DNA from: Bacteroides pyogenes
GTDB taxonomy: Bacteria; Bacteroidota; Bacteroidia; Bacteroidales; Bacteroidaceae
Direction of reading: 5' to 3'
DNA: 44,311 nt
Assembly (NCBI RefSeq): GCF_014196225.1
Contig: NZ_JACIDI010000023.1
Coordinates: 1-44,311 of the forward strand
Shown here: piece by piece, positions 1-9,100 of the stretch
Position numbering within the stretch: the first letter of the stretch is position 1
Layout: every line of letters begins with the position of its first letter
Made by a program: the position numbers and the translations under genes
Notes under the pieces: model-generated
Seen by the model: the letters and a program-made list of their open reading frames with translations, nothing else
Told to the model about the DNA's origin: nothing
The model's database searches: none

Positions 1-73
1 GTGTCAAAGTTAGTTCACTGCAACTCTTCTTTTCAAATATACACTTATATTTTTATTGGGATATTTAATACTG

Positions 74-108
74 CAAATGTAAATGTGTCAAAACTAAATT
101 AAACCAAA
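74..108 (-). promoter_or_regulatory. Possible Bacteroidetes promoter facing left, out of the window
   Basis: Read on the minus strand, 81-74 is TACATTTG, a full match to the Bacteroidetes -7 box TAnnTTTG. A TTTG lies at 108-105, with a 23-nt spacer that is slightly longer than the usual 19-21. It would serve a gene beyond the left edge. The gene itself is not visible, so this is a motif call only. Confidence 0.3.
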
Positions 109-254
109 GAAGAACTTTTAATCTGAAACTTGAGCATCCTAAAAAGCAAGAGAAAGAGCCGTATCATTACTCGAAACAGAGTTCGATACGGCTCTTTTAA
201 GTTTGGTAGTTACAATCTGTAACTTTTCGGAATGATCATTTTTGTTTTGACACA
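84..254. repeat. 11-bp inverted repeats TGTGTCAAAAC bounding 171 bp
   Basis: TGTGTCAAAAC at 84-94 and its exact reverse complement at 244-254 bound 171 bp that hold a hairpin and no ORF. A related direct copy, GTGTCAAAG, begins at base 1. Terminal repeats of this kind suggest a small non-autonomous element or the end of an insertion sequence that continues to the left. No clear target-site duplication is visible, so the identification is uncertain. Confidence 0.35.
153..197. terminator. Hairpin, likely bidirectional terminator downstream of recQ
   Basis: AAAGAGCCGTATC (153-165) pairs perfectly with GATACGGCTCTTT (185-197). Inside the loop a second short stem, ACTC/GAGT, stacks around GAAACA. 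Four T residues follow on the plus strand and T-rich sequence follows on the minus strand. It lies about 125 bp past the recQ stop, so it could end recQ transcription or belong to the element at 84-254. Confidence 0.5.
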
Positions 255-320
255 CCTCCCTGCCGGTAAAGATAAAACAAGGCAAAGAATGGTCCGCTTG
301 CGGCGGATGCTTCCGTCGGA

Positions 321-2132
321 TCAGGCGTATTGACGAATCAGTTCGACAAACTCTTTTCCGTATTTCTTTTTTTTGTATTCTCCGATTCCGCTGACGGTTC
401 CGAACTCTTCAATGGATGTAGGCCGGGCTATGCTGAGCAGATGCAACACTTTATCCGAGAAAACGATATAGGCGGGCAGACCTTCCGCGTCGGCGAGCTG
501 TTTTCTCAATCCGCGCAGGGCTTCGAACAAATCTTCATTCTCTGTATTCGGTAGTCCGAGGGCAATCTCTTTCATAACCGCCGCCTGCTTTTGCTTCTTC
601 TTTTCTTTTGCTTTTGCAGGTTCTTCACGACGAATCACTACCAGCATCGCTTTCTCTCTGCCGAAGAGTATGTCGCTTCCGCTCGATGTTACTTTGAGGT
701 GGTTGTTTTCATTATAAGCTATTTCGAAATAGCCGAGTTGGAGCATCTGAAGCAGGTAGTCGTGCCAGTCGCGCGTCGGGATGTCTCGTCCCGCGCCGAA
801 TGTTTTCAGTTCCTGATATCCTTTTCCGGTCACTTCGGCGGAAAAGTTTCCGCGCAAAATATCGATCAATACGCTTATGCCGACCTGTTGTTCCGTGCGT
901 ACGATGGCACTCAGGGCTTTTTGCACAATCACGCTTCCGTCAAACCGCTGCGGAGGGTTCTTGCACACGTCGCAGTTGCCGCAATCTTCGCCGGCAGTCT
1001 CGCCGAAATAATTGAGCAGGATTCTTCTCCGGCAAATATCGGCCTCGGCATATTGCTGCATCCGGCGGAGTTTTTCGAGGTTGATACTTTGTTGATTGCT
1101 TTCCGTGGCAAATTTGGTGAGCAGTATCAAATCGGCCAAAGAGTAGAACAATACGGTATCGCTGTTGAGGCTGTCGCGTCCGGCCCGTCCGATTTCCTGA
1201 TAAAAACTTTCGATGCTTTTGGGTAAGTTGTAGTGAATCACCCACCGTACATTCGATTTGTCGATGCCCATGCCGAAAGCAATCGTGGCGCATACCACCT
1301 GAATGCGGTCATTGATGAAGTCGTCCTGCGTTTCGTCCCTCTGCTTGGCGGAGAGTCCGGCATGGTATACTCCGCAGCCGATTCCGTGTTTTTTGAGCAT
1401 TTGAGCCACAGCCTCCGTCTTGTTGCGGCTCATGCAGTAGATAATTCCGCTTTCGTTCCCGTGGCGGTGGATGAATTCCAGAATGGATTTGTTTTTCTCT
1501 TTTGTCTGAAAGCCTCGTTTCACCGTCAGACTGAGGTTGGGTCGGTCGAACGAAGAGATAAAGACGCGGGGCTGCCGCAAATGCAACTGGCGGACAATAT
1601 CTTCGCGGGTTATTTTGTCGGCGGTGGCGGTTAAAGCCACCATGGGGACGTTCGGAAATTTCTCGCGGAGCACGCCCATTTGCGTATATTCTGGGCGGAA
1701 ATCGTGCCCCCATTGCGAGATACAGTGAGCTTCGTCGATGGCGAACAGAGAGATGTTCATATCTTCCAGAAGATAATCTTTCTCGGCTATCAGCTTTTCC
1801 GGCGAGATGTATAGCAACTTCAGTTTCCCTTCGATACATGCCCGGCGAAGATTGGCGTTTTCGGTCTCGCTGTTGCTGCTGTTCAGAGCGCCGGCGGCGA
1901 CACCGTTTGCCTGCAAGGCCTCCACTTGGTCTTTCATCAATGATATGAGCGGCGAAACCACAATGGCGGTTCCTTCGGAAAGCAGGGCGGGCAGTTGGTA
2001 ACATATCGATTTTCCACCGCCGGTAGGCATAAGTACGAGTGCGTCTTGCCCGTCTGCCAGATGCCGGATGATTTCTTCCTGCAAAGGGCGGAAACAATCG
2101 TAACCGAAATATTTCTTTAAAGTCTCTTTCAT
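321..2132 (-). CDS. recQ: ATP-dependent DNA helicase RecQ
   Basis: RecQ is a 3'-5' superfamily 2 DNA helicase used in recombination and replication-fork repair. Visible signatures run in the usual order: motif I (MPTGGGKS), the DEAH box, the motif V/VI region (FGMGIDKSNVRW, QEIGRAGRD), a cysteine cluster of the zinc-binding type (CRRR...DCGNCDVC), the RQC winged-helix region, and a C-terminal HRDC domain. I chose the ATG at 2132 (MKETLKKYF), giving 603 residues, close to the 609 of E. coli RecQ. The reading frame stays open up to a TTG at 2159, but that overlaps the promoter box TACCTTTG. It is transcribed divergently from the glycosidase gene at 2290 and appears monocistronic. Confidence 0.97.
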   Translation of the reverse strand: MKETLKKYFGYDCFRPLQEEIIRHLADGQDALVLMPTGGGKSICYQLPALLSEGTAIVVSPLISLMKDQVEALQANGVAAGALNSSNSETENANLRRACIEGKLKLLYISPEKLIAEKDYLLEDMNISLFAIDEAHCISQWGHDFRPEYTQMGVLREKFPNVPMVALTATADKITREDIVRQLHLRQPRVFISSFDRPNLSLTVKRGFQTKEKNKSILEFIHRHGNESGIIYCMSRNKTEAVAQMLKKHGIGCGVYHAGLSAKQRDETQDDFINDRIQVVCATIAFGMGIDKSNVRWVIHYNLPKSIESFYQEIGRAGRDSLNSDTVLFYSLADLILLTKFATESNQQSINLEKLRRMQQYAEADICRRRILLNYFGETAGEDCGNCDVCKNPPQRFDGSVIVQKALSAIVRTEQQVGISVLIDILRGNFSAEVTGKGYQELKTFGAGRDIPTRDWHDYLLQMLQLGYFEIAYNENNHLKVTSSGSDILFGREKAMLVVIRREEPAKAKEKKKQKQAAVMKEIALGLPNTENEDLFEALRGLRKQLADAEGLPAYIVFSDKVLHLLSIARPTSIEEFGTVSGIGEYKKKKYGKEFVELIRQYA

Positions 2133-2156
2133 CTTCCGTTCGTTTAAACTTTCCTG

Positions 2157-2164
2157 CAAAGGTA
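2157..2164 (-). promoter_or_regulatory. -7 box of the recQ promoter
   Basis: The minus strand reads TACCTTTG at 2164-2157, a full match to TAnnTTTG, 25 nt upstream of the chosen recQ ATG. No good TTTG box is visible upstream. Confidence 0.45.
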
Positions 2165-2289
2165 CGTTTTGTTTATGAATTTTTATTATCCCGTGGCGGC
2201 TATTTCTGCGTCGAATGATGCTTCTATTTGTTGCAGATGGCGCAGGCTTGTATTATCTTTGCCACCATTATTTACGAGGAACAAATATT

Positions 2290-3798
2290 ATGAAATTGAA
2301 ACAGATTCTTTTCTTGTCGGCTCTGCTGCTGACTGTAGGGGGCCGGGCGCAGAGCAACCCGAATGGCAGATATCCGAAACGGGAATTTCGCGGCGCATGG
2401 ATACAAACGGTAAACAGCCGGTTTCGCGGCATTCCTGCCGAACAATTAAAGCAAACGCTTATCAGTAAGTTGAACTCTCTTCAAGGAGCGGGAATCAACG
2501 CGATTATCTTTCAGGTGCGCCCCGAGGCGGACGCGCTGTACGCTTCGCAGCATGAGCCTTGGAGCCGTTTCCTTACGGGGGAACAAGGCCGGATTCCTTC
2601 GCCCGTGTGGGATCCGATGCAGTTTATGATTGAAGCCTGCCACGAAAGGAATATGGAGTTTCATGCCTGGATCAACCCGTATCGGGTAAAGACTTCGTTG
2701 AAGAACGAATTGGCGCCTACGCATATTTACCATCAGCATCCCGAATGGTTCGTTACATACGGCGACCAGATGTTTTTCGACCCGGCGCTTCCTCATAGCC
2801 GCGAGTATATCTGCAAGATTGTGACGGACATTGTGTCGCGCTACGACGTGGATGCCATTCACATGGACGATTATTTCTACCCTTATCCCGTCAAAGGGAT
2901 GGATTTTCCGGATGATGCGAGCTTCGAACGCTATGGCGGAGGATTTTCCGACAAGGCGGACTGGCGGAGGAGCAACGTGAATATTCTGATTAAAAAGATA
3001 CATGAAACAGTTCGTGCGCTGAAACCGTGGGTCAAATTCGGTGTAAGCCCGTTCGGGATTTACCGGAATGAAAAAACAGACCCGTTGGGCAGCCGGACAA
3101 ACGGATTGCAAAATTACGATGACTTGTATGCCGATGTCTTGCTGTGGGCACGCGAGGGATGGATAGACTACAATATTCCGCAGATATATTGGGAGGTGGG
3201 GCATAAGGCTGCCGATTATGAAACTTTGGTCAAATGGTGGGCGAGGCATGCCGAGAACCGTCCGCTGTTTATAGGGCAGTCGGTGATGAATAGCATTCAG
3301 AAGCCCGATCCGGAGAATCCTGCGATCAATCAGCTTCCCCGCAAAATGGCGTTGCAGCGTGCTTATCAGACAATCGGCGGAAGCTGTCAGTGGTACGCTG
3401 GTGCGGTAGTGGAAAACGCCGGGCTTTACAGAGATGCTTTGGTTAAAGAGTATCACAAATATCCGTCGCTTGTTCCGGTGTTCGACTTCATAGACAACAA
3501 AGCTCCGGGTAAGGTACGGAAAGTAAAGAAAGTATGGACTGAAGACGGATACATGCTCTTCTGGACGGCTCCGAAAGCAAAGACCGAGATGGACAAAGCC
3601 GTGCGGTATGTCGTTTATCGTTTTGAAGCCGGTGAAAAGGTCAATATCGGCGATCCTTCCCGTATTGCAGGTATCACGAACAAAAACCACTTCAGGCTTC
3701 CCTATGATTCGGGGAAAAAGAAATACCGCTATGTGGTTACAGCGCTCGACCGCTTGCACAACGAATCGAAGTCGGTAAGCAAGAAAGTGAGGTTGTAA
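2290..3798 (+). CDS. Secreted glycoside hydrolase-like protein (GHL10 / former DUF187, YngK-type)
   Basis: This 502-residue protein begins with a signal peptide (MKLKQILFLSALLLTVGGRA, cleaved near AQS). It continues as a TIM-barrel-type domain of the GHL10 family (residues about 30-380). Features include FRGAWIQTV near the start, the VDAIHMDDYFYPYP stretch, VKFGVSPFGIYRN, and the WIDYNIPQIYWE strand. The acidic residues in MDDYFYP and IYWE are plausible catalytic or binding positions, which is inference from the family fold. The last ~90 residues (from about 410) look like a fibronectin type III-like beta domain. The protein is presumably periplasmic or surface-exposed and acts on glycans; its substrate is unknown. 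I chose the ATG at 2290 because it gives a clean signal peptide, whereas the ATG at 2215 adds 25 residues without one. It converges with the chromate transporter gene 3 bp downstream. Confidence 0.88.
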   Translation: MKLKQILFLSALLLTVGGRAQSNPNGRYPKREFRGAWIQTVNSRFRGIPAEQLKQTLISKLNSLQGAGINAIIFQVRPEADALYASQHEPWSRFLTGEQGRIPSPVWDPMQFMIEACHERNMEFHAWINPYRVKTSLKNELAPTHIYHQHPEWFVTYGDQMFFDPALPHSREYICKIVTDIVSRYDVDAIHMDDYFYPYPVKGMDFPDDASFERYGGGFSDKADWRRSNVNILIKKIHETVRALKPWVKFGVSPFGIYRNEKTDPLGSRTNGLQNYDDLYADVLLWAREGWIDYNIPQIYWEVGHKAADYETLVKWWARHAENRPLFIGQSVMNSIQKPDPENPAINQLPRKMALQRAYQTIGGSCQWYAGAVVENAGLYRDALVKEYHKYPSLVPVFDFIDNKAPGKVRKVKKVWTEDGYMLFWTAPKAKTEMDKAVRYVVYRFEAGEKVNIGDPSRIAGITNKNHFRLPYDSGKKKYRYVVTALDRLHNESKSVSKKVRL

Positions 3799-3801
3799 TG
3801 A

Positions 3802-4350
3802 TTAATAAAGCAACAGGCCGGCGATTCCGCAGCCCACAATCAGCAGGATAGGGTTTATTTTGTACTTTCTGGTGCCGACAAAGGCTATGGCAAAAATCAA
3901 TATGCTGATGACGAACGAGTAGGTGTCCGTAACGGGCGAACCGAAATTCGCGGTGTTCATCAGCATCAATGCCGCCGAAGCCAGCAACCCCACAATGGCC
4001 GGTCGCAACCCCTTGAAGACGGATGTTACGACCGGATGTTTTTGATACTTCAGAAAGAACCTGCTGATTGTAAGCATCAGGATAAACGAAGGAAGAATGA
4101 CGGCGAACGTGGCGACAACCGAACCCCACACGCTGTCGGTTGCTGTAAACCCAACATACGTGGCTGCGTTGATTCCGATAGGGCCCGGCGTCATTTGGCT
4201 GACGGCTACGATGTCTGTGAATTCCTGCGCACTGATCCACTCGTAACGCGCCACCACTTCACCCTGAATCATCGAAAGCATGGCATAGCCTCCGCCGAAT
4301 CCGAAGAGACCTATTTTGAAAAACGTATAAAATAGCTGCAAGTAAATCAT
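3802..4350 (-). CDS. chrA: Chromate transporter, short-chain CHR subunit
   Basis: This 182-residue integral membrane protein carries a single CHR domain. The signature FFKIGLFGFGGGYAML lies near the N terminus and is followed by about six hydrophobic segments and the VSQMTPGPIGINAAT motif. Short-chain CHR proteins usually occur as adjacent pairs and work together as a heteromeric chromate or anion exporter. The partner is the next gene upstream (4406-4984), 55 bp away on the same strand. The family is named for chromate, but the physiological substrate in gut anaerobes is not established. The stop lies 3 bp from the stop of the convergent glycosidase gene. Confidence 0.9.
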   Translation of the reverse strand: MIYLQLFYTFFKIGLFGFGGGYAMLSMIQGEVVARYEWISAQEFTDIVAVSQMTPGPIGINAATYVGFTATDSVWGSVVATFAVILPSFILMLTISRFFLKYQKHPVVTSVFKGLRPAIVGLLASAALMLMNTANFGSPVTDTYSFVISILIFAIAFVGTRKYKINPILLIVGCGIAGLLLY

Positions 4351-4405
4351 AGCTTCCTTGATTTTCTTCTGTTTCTTAGTCTGTATGACCCTTTATTCAT
4401 GATTT

Positions 4406-4984
4406 TTATTCCGTCCCGCCCGCCGCGTCGTTTTCCGCCGTCCGGCTCTCTTCTTTTCTTATTTTTCCCCATGCGAATCCACCTAATCCGGCTGCTATGA
4501 TAATCCAGATCGGAGAGAAACCGAGCAACCAGATGAGCAATGCGGATGAAACGGGTATCCACACCGTGTATCGGTTGATGCGGGCTGCTTTGGCCATGGT
4601 GAATGTAGGCGCGGCGATTAAGGCTACCACGGCGGGGCGGATGCCTTTAAAAATCCGTTCGACTACGGGGTTGTCTTTAAAATTGTGGAAGAACAGGGCA
4701 ATAGCCAGTATGATAATAAACGACGGCAGGACAGTTCCCAGCGTAGTGACGACACTTCCGCGTATGCCACGCAGTTTGTATCCGATAAAGATCGCTATGT
4801 TTACAGCCAGCACTCCCGGCGACGATTGTGCTATGGCAAGCAGATCGATGAAATCTTCCTGTGCGATCCATTTTCGTCTTGTCACAATCTCATTCTGGAT
4901 AAGAGGGACCATGGCGTATCCGCCTCCGATGGTGAAAGCTCCTATCTTAAAAAAGATTCCGAACAGTTCGAAGTAGATATTCAT
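4406..4984 (-). CDS. chrA: Chromate transporter, short-chain CHR subunit
   Basis: First of the paired short-chain CHR subunits: 192 residues with one CHR domain. The N-terminal signature is FFKIGAFTIGGGYAMVPLIQ, followed by the AIAQSSPGVLAVNIA motif and several hydrophobic helices. The C terminus is short and charged (KIRKEESRTAENDAAGG). It is clearly homologous to the protein at 3802-4350, consistent with an old tandem duplication that gave the two halves of a transporter. It starts 19 bp after the stop of the regulator remnant on the same strand, so the three reading frames may share a transcript. Chromate export is the family assignment; the real substrate is inference. Confidence 0.9.
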   Translation of the reverse strand: MNIYFELFGIFFKIGAFTIGGGYAMVPLIQNEIVTRRKWIAQEDFIDLLAIAQSSPGVLAVNIAIFIGYKLRGIRGSVVTTLGTVLPSFIIILAIALFFHNFKDNPVVERIFKGIRPAVVALIAAPTFTMAKAARINRYTVWIPVSSALLIWLLGFSPIWIIIAAGLGGFAWGKIRKEESRTAENDAAGGTE

Positions 4985-5003
4985 TCTTTTCGTTTTCCTC
5001 CTT

Positions 5004-5855
5004 TCATCTGTGCTCTCTAATCTTTTTACTGTATTGGCTGGGACTTATTTTAAAGTATTTTTTGAATACTTGCCGGAAATACCTGGCATCGTTAAATCCT
5101 GTCATTTCAGATATTTCGGTTATATTGTGCTCTCCTTCTCTTAGTAGCCTGATTGCATATTCCAGCCGGATAAGGCGGATGTAATCGGCAGGAGCCTGAT
5201 CCGTCAGGGATTTTAATTTATTGTAGAAGCTGGTCCGACTCATTCCCATCAGGCTGCAAAGCATGTCTACATTGAACTGCTGATTGCCTATGTTTTTTTC
5301 TACATGCTTTCTTACATTGATGATGAACTGCCAATTCATGCTTGTCCCGTTTTTCAGGATTTCTTCTTTTGTTATTCTGTTCACGCAGGTGTTCATCACG
5401 TTTTCGGAAAATTCCATTTTTGAAGCGTATGCATCTGTTTTTTGGGTATCTGTAAGATTGTTTGTCATGTTTGATAAAATATTTATATTTTACAGTGCGA
5501 TATTGATGTCTGCAGTATTTTCCTGTGGCAACGCTTTTTCCATGCACAATTTTTCTAAAGGTGTTTTTGAGATGTGTAAGGGGGAGTTGCATGTCATGTA
5601 CGGCATCAATAAAAACTCGTACTTTCGATTCATGTTTTTTTGTTGTTTGTTTAAGCTCAAGTTTCGAAAAGTAATTACGGCAAGAATAAAGAGCAGTGTT
5701 GTGTAGATGAGTCCCGAATATGGGTGGAGCCAAAAGGACCCATTGATAATTATCAGATTATTCTTGAAAGCCTGTTCTTCGCCTCTTGGCGGTCCCCAGG
5801 CCGATGCGATTTGGATGAAGGAAAATAACATTAAAAAAAGAGACCTTTTTCTCAT
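5004..5855 (-). pseudogene. Collapsed hybrid two-component regulator (DHp remnant plus AraC output domain, in-frame stop)
   Basis: Two open stretches, 5855-5490 (121 codons) and 5468-5004 (154 codons), are in one frame and separated by a single TAA at 5492-5490. Read through, they give a signal peptide, a membrane helix (GLIYTTLLFILAVITF), then a histidine-kinase dimerisation region (SPLHISKTPLEKL ... DINIAL-stop-NINILSNM ... SKMEFSE) and finally an AraC-type HTH domain (VDMLCSLMGMSRTSFYNKL ... GFNDARYFRQVFKKYF). Typical Bacteroides hybrid sensors have an HATPase domain and a receiver domain between these parts; both are missing without loss of frame. The H of the usual HELRTP motif aligns with M in this copy, so phosphotransfer should be impossible. 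An ATG at 5468 could still give a 154-residue soluble DNA-binding protein. It lies directly upstream of the CHR pair. I call it a pseudogene, though a surviving AraC regulator is possible. Confidence 0.7.
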
Positions 5856-6168
5856 ATAAAACAGACCTTTTGAATTTGCTTAATTGTGTTCTTCTTTGAT
5901 TTAGGAAAGATAGACAAAAATAAGCTTTTTTTTCGAGAACTCAAATTTATAGCTTAAAATAACAGAAGAATATGTTTTAAAATAGAAAAAGGATTCGGTC
6001 TCGCTTATACCTGATTTATTCAAGATACGGTAATCCCCTTATTCAGCTTTCATAGTCGAACGAAGGCCGGATAAGGGGTTAAAGAGAATTTGGTTTGTTT
6101 ACAGGAGTTCTCGGATACTCTTCCGTCTATCAATGGTTTATTTTTTCCGTGTTTGAAACGGGTCTTTT
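5856..6168. other. Non-coding spacer between the regulator remnant and purL
   Basis: These 313 bp are AT-rich and carry no convincing ORF. CCCCTTAT at 6035-6042 and ATAAGGGG at 6071-6078 form an 8-bp inverted repeat about 90 bp past the purL stop. It could act as a weak transcription end for purL, but no T-tract follows it. Confidence 0.35.
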
Positions 6169-9100
6169 TTATTTTACCTTTTCTTCAATCCACTTGCGGG
6201 CGTTTACGAATGCTTCCATCCACGGAGTGATTTGATCGTTATCGAGACGCTCTGCCGGGTAATAAGCGTTTTGCCACGGGAAGACGGCGCGTTCCAAATG
6301 GGGCATCATGGCGAGATGCCGGCCGTCCGCGCTTGCCAAAGCAGCTACCGAGTAGTCGGAGCCGTTCGGATTGCCCGGATATTCGTCATAGTTGTATTTG
6401 GCCACTACATTGTATTTGTCTTCGTCATAAGGCAATGAGAACTTTCCTTCTCCGTGGGCTACCCAAATCCCCAGTTTGCTGCCGCTCAACGAGCCGAACA
6501 TTACGCTTCTGTTTGTAGGAATGGTGACTCCCACAAAGGTAGATTCGAACTTGTGCGAGTTGTTGTGCAGCATTTTGCCTTTCTTCTTCAGTTCCGGGTT
6601 GATAAGGTTCAGCTCCATCATCAGCTGGCAACCGTTGCAAATGCCCAAAGACAAGGTGTCTTTGCGTGCGTAAAACTTATCCAAAGCGGTTTTTGCCTTT
6701 TCGTTGAACAGGAAACCTCCCGCCCATCCTTTGGCGGAACCTAAAACATCGGAATTGGAAAAGCCTCCGCAATAAACGACCATGTTCACATCTTCCAAAG
6801 TTTCACGCCCGCTGATGAGATCGGTCATCGTAACGTCTTTCACGTCGAATCCGGCGAGATAGAGCGAATAGGCCATTTCGCGTTCTCCGTTGGTTCCTTT
6901 TTCGCGGATGATAGCTGCGCGCACGCCGGTCGGAGTACGTCGGTCGGGGCTGATGTCGTATTGAGAAAGTTTACCTTTGAACTCCGGCATAAACGCAAAT
7001 TCTACGGGCTGCATCTTGTAATTTTCGAAGCGTTTTTTCGCACAACCGTTCATCGACTGTTTCCGGTCGAGCAGATAGGAAGAAGTATACCATACGTCTC
7101 TCATATAATCGATGCCAAACTGGTAAGTCGCACCGTCTTTTGATATGAGTATATGCCGTTCATCTGTCGGTTTGCCCAACTTCACGAAACCTACGCCCGC
7201 TTCTTCTAATGTTTTTTTCACTTCCTCCTTGTGTTTGTCGCTCACTTGGATGACAACACCCGGATTCTCGGCAAACAAAATTTTCACGATGTCTGTCTCT
7301 TTCAGTCTGTCGAGGTCGATTTCCATACCGCCTTCGGTGTTGGCGAAACACATTTCGAGCAATGTGGTAATGAGACCGCCGGCAGATATGTCGTGTCCCG
7401 CCAAAATCAGTTTTCTGTCGATCAGTTTCTGTATGGCAAGGAATGCGTCGCGGAAATATTCGGCGTCTTGTACGGAAGGTACGTTATCACCGATTTTTCC
7501 CAATGATTGGGCGAATGCCGAACCGCCGAGTTTCAGCTCGTCGAAGCTGAAGTCGATATGATACAAAGTGGTCTTCGCATCGTTTACCAATACGGGAGAT
7601 ACTACTTTTTTTACATCCGACACTTCGCCTCCGGCGGAAACAATTACGGTTCCCGGAGAAATGACTTTTTCTCCGTCGGGGTACTTTTGAGTCATCGAAA
7701 GCGAGTCTTTTCCGGTGGGCACGTTGATTTGCAGAGCGCAGCAGAAATCGCTCAACGCTTTCACGGCTGTGTACAGACGAGCGTCTTCGCCTTCCTGCGA
7801 ACGGCAGGGCCACATCCAGTTGGCCGAGAGGGAAATGCTGTCCATGCCTTCCGCCATCGGCGCCCATACGAGGTTTGTGAGTGCTTCGGATACGGAAAGA
7901 ACCGAACCTGCCGCCGGATCTGCCAATGCTGCTTGCGGAGCATGCCCGATAGAGGTGGCGATACCTTTTTCGCCGCGGTAGTCGAGGGCCACCACGCCAC
8001 AGTCGCTCAAGGGCAACTGCAACTCTCCCTGGCATTGCTGGCGGGCGACTTTCCCCGTCACCGAACGGTCTACTTTATTAGTCAGCCAGTCTTTGCAGGC
8101 TACCGCTTCTAATTGAAGCACATTGGTGAGGTACTCGTGCAGTTTGGCTGCGTTGTATTCCGGCGCTTTATAGGTACGTTCCACTGTTTTGTCTACCATA
8201 TATGTCTTGGGCGACGAACCGAACATCTGGTCTACCGCCAAGTCGAAGGGGCGCACACCGTCGGCTTGTTGGAAAGCGAAGCGGTGATCTCCGGTGGTTT
8301 CGCCCACCACATACATCGGAGCACGTTCGCGTTCGGCTATTTTACGCACGTGTTCGAGTGCTTCCTCTTTGATGAGCAGTCCCATCCGTTCCTGACTTTC
8401 ATTGGCTATAATCTCTTTGGCCGACAAAGTCTTGTCGCCGATAGGCAGTTTGCTCATGTCGATTAGTCCGCCGCACTCTTCCACCAACTCCGACAAACAG
8501 TTTACGTGCCCTGCCGAACCGTGGTCGTGAATAGAAACAATCGGGTTTGTTTCTTCTTCGCAAAGAGCGCGCACCACGTTGTTGGCACGTTTTTGCATTT
8601 CGGCGTTGGCGCGCTGCACGGCATTCAGCTCGATACCGCTGCTGTATCGTCCTGTATCGACCGAAGAAACGGAACCTCCACCCAGTCCGATGCGATAGTT
8701 GTCGCCGCCGATCACTACGATTTTATTTCCCGCTTCGGGCGAGCCTTTCAGGCAGTCGCGCTGTGTGCCGTAACCTACGCCTCCGGCCAGCATAATGACT
8801 TTGTCATAGCCGTAAACCTCGTTGTTCTCGGTATGTTCGAATGTAAGTACCGAACCGCAGATGAGCGGTTGCCCGAATTTGTTTCCGAAGTCCGACGCAC
8901 CGTTAGAGGCTTTGATCAGGATCTGTTCGGGAGTTTGATACAGCCATTTGCGTACCGACAGTATCTCTTCCCAAGGGCGCTCTTCATCCGTGCGGGGGTA
9001 AGAAGTCATATAGACGGCAGTTCCCGCAATCGGCCATGAGCCTTTGCCTCCGGCCATACGGTCGCGTATTTCGCCTCCGGTACCTGTGGAAGCACCGTTG

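Noticed and set aside
2446..3759. 437-codon minus-strand frame opposite the glycosidase gene
   Set aside because: The plus-strand gene is clearly real; the opposite frame is His/Arg/Val-rich with no motif, typical of a shadow frame.
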